A stretch of DNA of 6,495 nucleotides from NCBI GenBank assembly GCA_002483395.1, contig DLHV01000035.1:8467-14961 (forward strand). The letters run 5' to 3'. A program made the translations under genes and the position numbers. Of this stretch, positions 1-6,495 are shown piece by piece. Below the pieces are notes generated by a model. The model did not search any database. It was not told the DNA's origin and saw only the letters and a list, made by a program, of their open reading frames with translations. Every line of letters begins with the position of its first letter. The stretch's first letter is position 1. The DNA is from Chloracidobacterium sp. UBA7659. GTDB taxonomy: Bacteria > Acidobacteriota > Blastocatellia > Pyrinomonadales > Pyrinomonadaceae.

Positions 1-1
1 A

Positions 2-634
2 CGGTACGGGCAGAAACGCGAGTATGAACGAGCGTGCATCTTCGATCACATCGACCCCGAAGTTCTAAAGCTCGTATCGACCCGCGATTACGAGGTCGAC
101 GCCCATTGGGCGCTTTATTGCGAAAATTACCTCGAAGGCTTCCACATCCCGTTCGTTCACCATTCGCTCAACGAGATCGTGGATTACGGCAGCTATTCGA
201 CCGAAACGTTTCGTTATTCGAGCTTGCAAACCGGTCTTTCAGGCTTCCCTCCTGGTTTGAGGAGGGGTGGACGCGCTTTGCGAACGGGGTGGTCAAAACC
301 AGGGGATGCCATAGACAACGTCGCCGGCCGCTATCTCTTTATTTTCCCGAACCTGATGTTCAATTTTTACCCGTGGGGAATCTCGGTAAACGTAGTAAAA
401 CCCGTTACGCCTTCGAAGTCCGTCGTATCGTTCTTGACCTACGTTTCAGACGAATCGAAACTCGGCGAAGGCGCCGGAGCCGACCTCGACCGCGTCGAGC
501 TTGAGGACGAGGCCGTCGTCGAAAGCGTTCAAAAAGGCATCCACTCGCGTTTCTATTCGCACGGAAGATATTCGCCGGCGCGCGAGCAGGGAACGCATCA
601 TTTTCATCGGTTGATTGCGGAATTTATGGATTGA
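2..634 (+). CDS. Rieske ring-hydroxylating oxygenase alpha subunit, C-terminal part (5' end outside window)
   Basis: The frame is open from the first complete codon at base 2 to TGA at 632-634, giving 210 visible residues. The N-terminal Rieske [2Fe-2S] domain lies upstream of the window; what is visible is the catalytic mononuclear-iron domain (SRPBCC fold). The iron-ligand motif is clear: N42, E45, then H48-x4-H53 in NYLEGFHIPFVHH, with the third ligand probably D169 in LEDEAVVESVQ. The FPNLMFNFYPWG stretch and the C-terminal GTHHFHRLIAEFMD are typical of this family. Such enzymes use electrons from a reductase to hydroxylate aromatic rings or to demethylate quaternary amines; the substrate cannot be told from this part, and no reductase or ferredoxin gene is in view. 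Residues 82-101 (FPPGLRRGGRALRTGWSKPG) are not family-like and match a palindromic DNA repeat described separately. Everything downstream of that insert remains in frame, so the gene appears intact. Confidence 0.9.
   Translation, partial: RYGQKREYERACIFDHIDPEVLKLVSTRDYEVDAHWALYCENYLEGFHIPFVHHSLNEIVDYGSYSTETFRYSSLQTGLSGFPPGLRRGGRALRTGWSKPGDAIDNVAGRYLFIFPNLMFNFYPWGISVNVVKPVTPSKSVVSFLTYVSDESKLGEGAGADLDRVELEDEAVVESVQKGIHSRFYSHGRYSPAREQGTHHFHRLIAEFMD
242..310. repeat. Palindromic repeat embedded in frame in the oxygenase gene
   Basis: Three nested symmetric signals are visible. CCCTCCT (247-253) and AGGAGGG (260-266) form a perfect 7-bp stem with a 6-base loop. CCTGGTTT (251-258) and AAACCAGG (296-303) form a perfect 8-bp stem that competes with the first. 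The ends GGCTTCCCT (242-250) and GGGGATGCC (302-310) are an imperfect inverted pair. GGGGTGG occurs twice (264-270 and 286-292) around a small CGC/GCG hairpin. The element translates without stop into an Arg/Gly-rich peptide placed between the conserved SLQTG and the DAIDNVAGRYLFIFPN segment. It resembles the protein-coding palindromic inserts known from Rickettsia (RPE) in behaviour, though not by demonstrated homology. The exact ends are uncertain. Confidence 0.7.
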
Positions 635-659
635 ATTCGGGTATAACTTCGGTTATACT
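631..659 (+). promoter_or_regulatory. Sigma-70-type promoter for mazE-mazF-ligA
   Basis: TTGAAT (631-636) and TATACT (654-659) are separated by exactly 17 bases and match the TTGACA/TATAAT consensus at four and five positions. The -35 overlaps the stop codon of the oxygenase gene (632-634). Transcription would be expected to start near 665-667, that is 1-3 bases before the antitoxin ATG at 668, so the message would be almost leaderless. No Shine-Dalgarno sequence precedes that ATG, which fits. Inferred from sequence only. Confidence 0.65.
641..658. promoter_or_regulatory. Perfect inverted repeat overlapping the -10, likely antitoxin operator
   Basis: GTATAAC (641-647) and GTTATAC (652-658) are perfect inverted copies separated by TTCG. 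The palindrome covers the promoter spacer and most of the -10 element, the position expected for an autorepression site bound by a ribbon-helix-helix antitoxin or its complex with the toxin, as known for MazE-type systems. If read as RNA from upstream, it would form a 7-bp stem closed by a C(UUCG)G tetraloop, but with no U-tract it is not a convincing terminator. Confidence 0.6.
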
Positions 660-667
660 ATTTGAGC

Positions 668-897
668 ATGAAAACAGCCATATCAGTTCAGGACAAGCTA
701 TTTCAACGAGTGGATAAATATGCTAAACGTGAAAATATATCGCGTAGCCAGTTATTTTCCGTTGCCGCAGAAGAATATCTTGATAAACGTGAAGCGGATG
801 ACACTACAGCCAACCTAAACGAAGTCTATTCCAAGGAAGATTCATCTGTTGACCCCGTTTTATTTAAGATGGCTCTGATGTCATTACCCAAAGAAGA

Positions 898-904
<7 letters not shown>
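668..904 (+). CDS. Ribbon-helix-helix antitoxin, MazE/CopG-like
   Basis: A 78-residue protein. The N-terminal KTAISVQDKLFQRVDKYAK (a beta strand then a helix) and ENISRSQLFSVAAEEYL (second helix) fit a ribbon-helix-helix DNA-binding domain that dimerises to bind an operator. The C-terminal part, with DPVLFKMALMSLPKEEW at the end, resembles the flexible toxin-wrapping tail of MazE/PemI-like antitoxins. I chose ATG 668; the TTG at 662 is in frame but lies only two bases past the -10 and is probably not transcribed. The gene ends inside the start of the next gene with a 7-base overlap, the usual antitoxin-first arrangement. It likely neutralises the toxin at 898 and represses its own promoter through the palindrome at 641-658. 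Its base composition looks more AT-rich than the flanking genes, which would fit acquisition by transfer. Confidence 0.85.
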
Positions 905-3298
<2,394 letters not shown>

Positions 3299-3375
3299 CA
3301 CTTTGTACGTGGCGAACAACTTGATTGCGACTTCAAAGTTACTTTCCATTATCTCTAACAGCAGGTCCCATGGTA

Positions 3376-4338
3376 ATGAAAGCCCTAAGGATAATTCACG
3401 GTAGATTGACTCTCGCCGACATTCCGCCGCCACGAAGCGGCACCGAAGCGTTGATCCGTGTTGTCCGCTCCGGCATCTGCAATACCGATCTTGAAATAAT
3501 TCGCGGTTACGCCGATTTCAGAGGCACTATCGGGCACGAGTTCGTCGGTGTCGTCGAAACTGCGATCGATCGCGCCGATTTGGTTGGAAAACGAGTCGTC
3601 GGCGAGATAAACGCCGGCTGCGGCGTTTGCAAACTCTGTCTGTCCGGCGACACCCGACATTGCCCGCAACGAACGGTTCTCGGCATCCATGGCCGCGACG
3701 GCTGTCACGCCGAATTTCTCACGCTGCCATCGCAAAATCTTCTAGAAGTGCCCGCGAATGTGTCAGATAACGAAGCCGTTTTCGTCGAACCACTGGCCGC
3801 CGCCTCCGGAATTACAGAGCAGGTCGAGATCGGCCCGGACGCGAGCGTTGCCGTCATCGGCGATGGAAAACTCGGCCTTCTCTGTGCAATGGCCATCGGC
3901 CTAAAATCGAAAAACGTCACGCTCGTCGGCAGGCACAGATCGAAACTCGATATCGCCGAATCCGCCGGTATCAAAGGCATTCTCTCGCCGGACGCGGACA
4001 AGTTGGGCCGCGAATTCGACATCGTTGTCGAAGCAAGCGGTTCGGAATCGGGTTTCGAAACCGCCCTCGATCTTGTAAAGCCTCGAGGCAAGATTGTGCT
4101 CAAATCGACCTTTCACGGAACACCCACGTGGCAGGCCTCGCGCGTCGTCGTCGATGAAATAACGGTCATCGGCTCACGCTGCGGCCGCTTCGCACTGGCA
4201 CTCGAGCTTTTGGCCGACAAAAAAGTGAATGTCGAAAGTCTGATAAGCGAAGAATTCTCGCTCGCCGACGGCATAAAAGCCATCGACCGGGCATCCCAAA
4301 AAGGTGTTCTCAAAGTTCTGCTGACGATGAATTCCTAA
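3376..4338 (+). CDS. Zinc-dependent MDR-family alcohol/polyol dehydrogenase-like oxidoreductase
   Basis: A 320-residue medium-chain dehydrogenase/reductase, probably cytosolic and NAD(P)-dependent. The N-terminal GroES-like domain holds the catalytic zinc ligands C35 (SGICNTD), H54 and E55 (GHEF) and E138 (VEPLAA), and the structural zinc cysteines C82, C85, C88 and C96. The Rossmann domain starts at VAVIGDGKLGLL with the GxGxxG glycines G162, G164 and G167, followed by LVGRH near the end of the second strand. The GICNTDLEI, GKRVVGEINAGCG and GDGKLGLL strings match the threonine-dehydrogenase-related MDR_like subgroup, which is shorter than classic alcohol dehydrogenases and has no agreed substrate. 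I chose ATG 3376 because the AGG at 3363-3365 lies 10 bases upstream and the protein then begins MKALRIIHGRL, as relatives do; ATG 3370 is also in frame but only 4 bases from that motif. An upstream TTG at 3325 would add non-conserved residues. Confidence 0.9.
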   Translation: MKALRIIHGRLTLADIPPPRSGTEALIRVVRSGICNTDLEIIRGYADFRGTIGHEFVGVVETAIDRADLVGKRVVGEINAGCGVCKLCLSGDTRHCPQRTVLGIHGRDGCHAEFLTLPSQNLLEVPANVSDNEAVFVEPLAAASGITEQVEIGPDASVAVIGDGKLGLLCAMAIGLKSKNVTLVGRHRSKLDIAESAGIKGILSPDADKLGREFDIVVEASGSESGFETALDLVKPRGKIVLKSTFHGTPTWQASRVVVDEITVIGSRCGRFALALELLADKKVNVESLISEEFSLADGIKAIDRASQKGVLKVLLTMNS

Positions 4339-4348
4339 CTTATTTCTT

Positions 4349-4366
4349 CCTTTGCGTCCTTTGCGT
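4349..4366. repeat. Tandem CCTTTGCGT repeat, two copies
   Basis: CCTTTGCGT occurs twice back to back (4349-4357 and 4358-4366), 10 bases after the dehydrogenase stop codon, and is followed by GAAA. From general familiarity, this CTTTGCGTCCTTTGCGTGAAA-type intergenic repeat recurs in many unrelated bacterial genomes. Its role is unknown to me. It does not form an obvious hairpin, so it is not a clear terminator. Confidence 0.6.
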
Positions 4367-4401
4367 GAAATGGCTCCGCCCGTCGCTTGTATCAAAAAAA
4401 T

Positions 4402-4430
4402 TTCGGACAAAAGCACCGATTTGGTATAAT
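4402..4430 (+). promoter_or_regulatory. Extended -10 promoter for the htrA-like gene
   Basis: TATAAT (4425-4430) is a perfect -10 and is preceded by TGG (4422-4424), the extended -10 motif. The base run at the -35 position with 17-base spacing, TTCGGA (4402-4407), matches the consensus at only three positions, as is common when an extended -10 is present. A start near 4436-4438 would give a leader of about 48 bases before the ATG at 4485. Confidence 0.75.
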
Positions 4431-4458
4431 TTAGACATATAAATATGGGTTGTCCGAA
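4402..4458. promoter_or_regulatory. 9-bp inverted repeat bracketing the htrA promoter, possible operator pair
   Basis: TTCGGACAA (4402-4410) and its exact inverted copy TTGTCCGAA (4450-4458) flank the -10 and the expected transcription start. The first copy covers the -35 position and the second lies in the 5' leader, with centres 48 bases apart. The arrangement suggests two half-sites for a regulator, or a DNA loop. As RNA, only the second copy would normally be transcribed, so a transcript hairpin is unlikely. No regulator is encoded nearby. Confidence 0.45.
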
Positions 4459-4470
4459 TCTCATGTTTTT

Positions 4471-4476
4471 GAGGAG
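4471..4476 (+). promoter_or_regulatory. Strong ribosome binding site for the htrA-like gene
   Basis: GAGGAG ends 8 bases before the ATG at 4485, close to ideal Shine-Dalgarno content and spacing. It fixes the start codon and contrasts with the absence of such sites ahead of the antitoxin, ligA and aldehyde dehydrogenase genes. Confidence 0.8.
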
Positions 4477-4484
4477 CAGCAATT

Positions 4485-6026
4485 ATGTCCCAATTTAAGC
4501 AAAATTTTCGTTCGCCGATCCTGGCCGCGCGGTTATTGATCGGGTCAATGACGATCGCCGTATTTTCAGTCGCCGCGATTGCCCAGACGCCCGCAAACGA
4601 CGGGCTGCAGCGAGCCGTAAACATTTCGCCCGAACAGATCTCCGCTTCATTTGCCGCAGTCGCCAAAGCTGTCGCGCCCGCCGTTGTCAGCATCGACACA
4701 AAAGGGAAAATGCCGGAGTTTACGACTAAGGGTGACGTAAAACCCGGCGATTCGGACGATGTGCTCGATTTTTTCCGCCGCCAGCTTCCGCGTCGCCCTT
4801 CCTATTCGGTCGGCAGCGGGTTCATCGTCGATAAACGCGGCTATATCCTTACGAACAAGCACGTTATCGAGGATGCGGTACGGATCACGATCAAGCTCGA
4901 TTCCGGCGAAGAACTCATCGCAAAAGTGGTCGGCGACGATGAATTGACCGATCTCGCAGTCCTCAAAGTTGAGGCAGGTAAAGATCTTCCCTTCGTAAAG
5001 CTTGGAGATTCTAGCCGTTCTGAGGTGGGCGACTGGGTTTTGGCGATCGGTTCGCCGTTTGGCCTGTCGCGGTCGGTTACGGCTGGCATCATTTCGCAAA
5101 TGAATCGCGAAACGCCAAGCACCACCGTTTTTCAACGCTTTATCCAGACCGATGCAGCTATCAACCGCGGCAATTCCGGCGGCCCGCTCGTAAATATGAA
5201 AGGCGAAGTGATCGGCATCAATTCACAGATCGCTACTTCAAACGGTGATTCCAACGGCGTCGGTTTTGCGTTTCCATCGACAGAGGCCGCCGTTGTTTTC
5301 GATCAGATATTAAAGAACGGAAAGGTCCGCCGCGGTTTTCTCGGGGTCAGCCTCGAATCGGTAAAACCAGAATTTGCAAAGGTTTATGGAATAAAGGACG
5401 CCAGAGGAGCGATTGTCCTTGATGTTAACGATCCGAAAAGCGCCGCCGGTGTTGCAGGCCTGAAATCCGGTGATATCATTGTGGAATTCGACGGCAAACC
5501 GGTTGACAGCGCTCAGGACCTTATCGCAAAAGTTTCGGCAACATCCCCTGACAAATCCGTCAACCTCAGCTATTTGCGCGAAGTTGGTTCCAGTGTCGAA
5601 CGCAAATCGGCCACGCTAAAACTTGGCGAGCGCGTTACTCAGGCCAGGACCGCGGACGATCCGACGCCCGTAAAACTTCCGCTAAACCGCGTTAATGAGG
5701 ACATCAAACCGTTTGGCCTGACGCTGACGGAGATCACGCCCGATTTGGCAACGCTTTATAAGCTCGAAGGCCAAAAAGGTGTGCTGGTAAAGGCGATAAA
5801 TCCGGAAAGCTATATCGCCGACGTTAAATTGTCGAACGGTGTCGAAGCTCTCGGCGAAGGCGACCTCATACAGCGGATAAACCGCGTGCCGGTGACCGAT
5901 GTCAAATCATTCACCGCCATGGTAAATAAACTAAAACCCGGCGACCCGGTCGTGTTACAGATCCTCACATTCAACCCGCGCGACCGCGTGGCGCAGGTCA
6001 GAATAGTTCAGTTCTCGGTACAATAA
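4485..6026 (+). CDS. HtrA/DegP-type periplasmic serine endoprotease, two PDZ domains
   Basis: A 513-residue exported protease of envelope protein quality control. An N-terminal signal peptide is visible: basic n-region (K5, R9, R16), hydrophobic core to about residue 30, and an AIA|Q cleavage site after A33. The chymotrypsin-like domain (about 50-275) carries the full triad: H126 in LTNKHVI, D156 in LTDLAVL and S231 in GNSGGPL. PDZ1 covers about 284-380 (GFLGVSLESV, then AGLKSGDIIVEFDGKPV). PDZ2 covers about 408-511 and retains GEGDLIQRINRVPV. Two PDZ domains and the length of about 500 match DegP/DegQ/MucD rather than DegS. The active-site neighbourhood is intact, so it should be proteolytic. 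The family forms trimers and larger cages that degrade or hold misfolded proteins. It has its own promoter and ribosome binding site and looks monocistronic. I leave the symbol empty because the degP/degQ/mucD choice cannot be made here. Confidence 0.95.
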   Translation: MSQFKQNFRSPILAARLLIGSMTIAVFSVAAIAQTPANDGLQRAVNISPEQISASFAAVAKAVAPAVVSIDTKGKMPEFTTKGDVKPGDSDDVLDFFRRQLPRRPSYSVGSGFIVDKRGYILTNKHVIEDAVRITIKLDSGEELIAKVVGDDELTDLAVLKVEAGKDLPFVKLGDSSRSEVGDWVLAIGSPFGLSRSVTAGIISQMNRETPSTTVFQRFIQTDAAINRGNSGGPLVNMKGEVIGINSQIATSNGDSNGVGFAFPSTEAAVVFDQILKNGKVRRGFLGVSLESVKPEFAKVYGIKDARGAIVLDVNDPKSAAGVAGLKSGDIIVEFDGKPVDSAQDLIAKVSATSPDKSVNLSYLREVGSSVERKSATLKLGERVTQARTADDPTPVKLPLNRVNEDIKPFGLTLTEITPDLATLYKLEGQKGVLVKAINPESYIADVKLSNGVEALGEGDLIQRINRVPVTDVKSFTAMVNKLKPGDPVVLQILTFNPRDRVAQVRIVQFSVQ

Positions 6027-6032
6027 ACTCAT

Positions 6033-6135
6033 AGTCCCAAGTCCAAGGTCCCAAGTCATCGGAACGGACTCCGAGGCTTGGGACTTCGGACTTCTTGCTT
6101 TAGACTTGAGACTTTGGGACCTGAGACTTGGGACT
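6033..6135. repeat. Cluster of GACTTGGGAC-type repeats in both orientations, able to form a long hairpin
   Basis: GTCCCAAGTC occurs at 6034-6043 and 6048-6057. On the other side the opposite orientation recurs: GACTTGGGAC at 6125-6134, GACTTTGGGAC at 6110-6120, and partial copies at 6076-6085, 6088-6093 and 6103-6110. AGTCCCAAGTC (6033-6043) pairs perfectly with GACTTGGGACT (6125-6135) over 11 bp. AGGTCCCAAGTC (6046-6057) pairs with GACTTTGGGACCT (6110-6122) with one bulged T. The cluster fills nearly all the space between the protease stop and the aldehyde dehydrogenase start. It may act as a factor-independent stop or mRNA-stabilising structure, or be a spreading repeat; no T-run supports a classic terminator. 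Confidence 0.75.
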
Positions 6136-6144
6136 TATAATAAT

Positions 6145-6495
6145 ATGGCTAAAGCAAAAGAAGCAAAGATAAAAAAATCATCGAAATCATCAACCAAAAC
6201 CTATCATAATTTTATCGGCGGCGAGTGGGTAAAAAGCTCGTCCGGCGAATGGTTTGATAACTTAAATCCTGCCGACACAACAGATGTCGTCGGCCGTTTT
6301 CCAAAATCGAACGCTGACGACGTGAACTTAGCGGTGGAAGCAGCTAAAAATGCGGCGACAAAATGGAGGCGGACACCTGCGCCGAAACGTGCCGAATTGC
6401 TATTCAAACTGGGTGAGATCCTGCGCGAAAACAAGGACGAATTCACCCGCCAGATGACCCGTGAGATGGGCAAGGTTCTGAAAGAGGCGGGCGGC
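6145..6495 (+). CDS. Aldehyde dehydrogenase, N-terminal part (3' end outside window)
   Basis: The first 117 codons of an NAD(P)-dependent aldehyde dehydrogenase. Family features are YHNFIGGEWV, SSGEWFDNLNPAD, the AVEAAKNAATKWRRTPAPKRAELLFKLGEIL helix region and TREMGKVLKEAGG at the window end; the catalytic cysteine and glutamate lie beyond it. The wording TPAPKR and TREMGKVLKEAGG recalls semialdehyde dehydrogenases, but the substrate cannot be fixed. Residues 1-19 are a Lys/Ser-rich extension (6 of the first 11 residues are Ala or Glu and 5 are Lys or Met) ahead of the conserved part. ATG 6145 is the only usual start before the conserved region. No Shine-Dalgarno sequence precedes it. A perfect TATAAT at 6136-6141 lies too close to serve this ATG with a normal leader. 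The repeat cluster ends 9 bases upstream, so the promoter is not evident. Confidence 0.9.
   Translation, partial: MAKAKEAKIKKSSKSSTKTYHNFIGGEWVKSSSGEWFDNLNPADTTDVVGRFPKSNADDVNLAVEAAKNAATKWRRTPAPKRAELLFKLGEILRENKDEFTRQMTREMGKVLKEAGG

Noticed and set aside
34..504. Arg-rich reading frame overlapping the oxygenase gene
   Set aside because: It is an alternative frame of the clear oxygenase coding sequence, with low-complexity Arg content and no family features.
3325..3375. Longer dehydrogenase start at the TTG codon
   Set aside because: The extra residues are not family-like, and an AGG motif supports ATG 3376 (or 3370).
4340..4699. Reverse-strand frame across the htrA promoter and signal-peptide region
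   Set aside because: It crosses the CCTTTGCGT repeat (giving a TQRTQR peptide) and a strong + strand promoter; no protein features.
4647..5135. Reverse-strand frames inside the protease gene
   Set aside because: Antisense to the catalytic domain, whose triad is intact on the + strand.
6033..6135. CRISPR array
   Set aside because: Units are about 10 bases, occur in both orientations and lack regular unique spacers.

Overview
The window reads as chromosomal sequence from a moderately GC-rich bacterium. The combination of a zinc-type MDR dehydrogenase, a two-PDZ HtrA protease, a ligA gene and several kinds of short dispersed repeat resembles what I have seen in Acidobacteriota (Blastocatellia/Pyrinomonadales-like) genomes. 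That placement is an impression from style and repeats, not from a marker gene, and is held with low confidence. All genes lie on the + strand.

Layout. 2-634: the C-terminal catalytic part of a Rieske ring-hydroxylating oxygenase alpha subunit, carrying an in-frame palindromic repeat of about 20 codons. 631-659: a near-consensus promoter whose -35 overlaps the stop codon of the oxygenase gene and whose spacer and -10 carry a perfect hairpin/operator. 668-3254: a three-gene overlapping run, RHH antitoxin (MazE-like), MazF toxin and ligA (NAD-dependent DNA ligase); the genes overlap by 7 and 4 bases, so an essential replication gene appears translationally coupled to a toxin-antitoxin pair. 3376-4338: a complete 320-residue zinc-dependent MDR dehydrogenase. 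4339-4484: an intergenic stretch with a tandem CCTTTGCGT repeat and an extended -10 promoter bracketed by a 9-bp inverted repeat. 4485-6026: an exported HtrA/DegP-type serine protease with two PDZ domains. 6033-6135: a cluster of GACTTGGGAC-type repeats in both orientations that can fold into a long hairpin. 6145-6495: the N-terminal 117 codons of an aldehyde dehydrogenase, cut by the window end.

How the genes relate. The mazE-mazF-ligA run is the only clear operon. The oxygenase, dehydrogenase, protease and aldehyde dehydrogenase look like separate units with no evident shared pathway. The most notable points are the coupling of ligA to a toxin-antitoxin promoter that would give an almost leaderless transcript, the repeat embedded inside the oxygenase coding sequence, and the symmetric sites around the htrA promoter. 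I see no tRNA, rRNA, CRISPR array, transposase or origin. No stretch longer than 300 bases lacks a gene.
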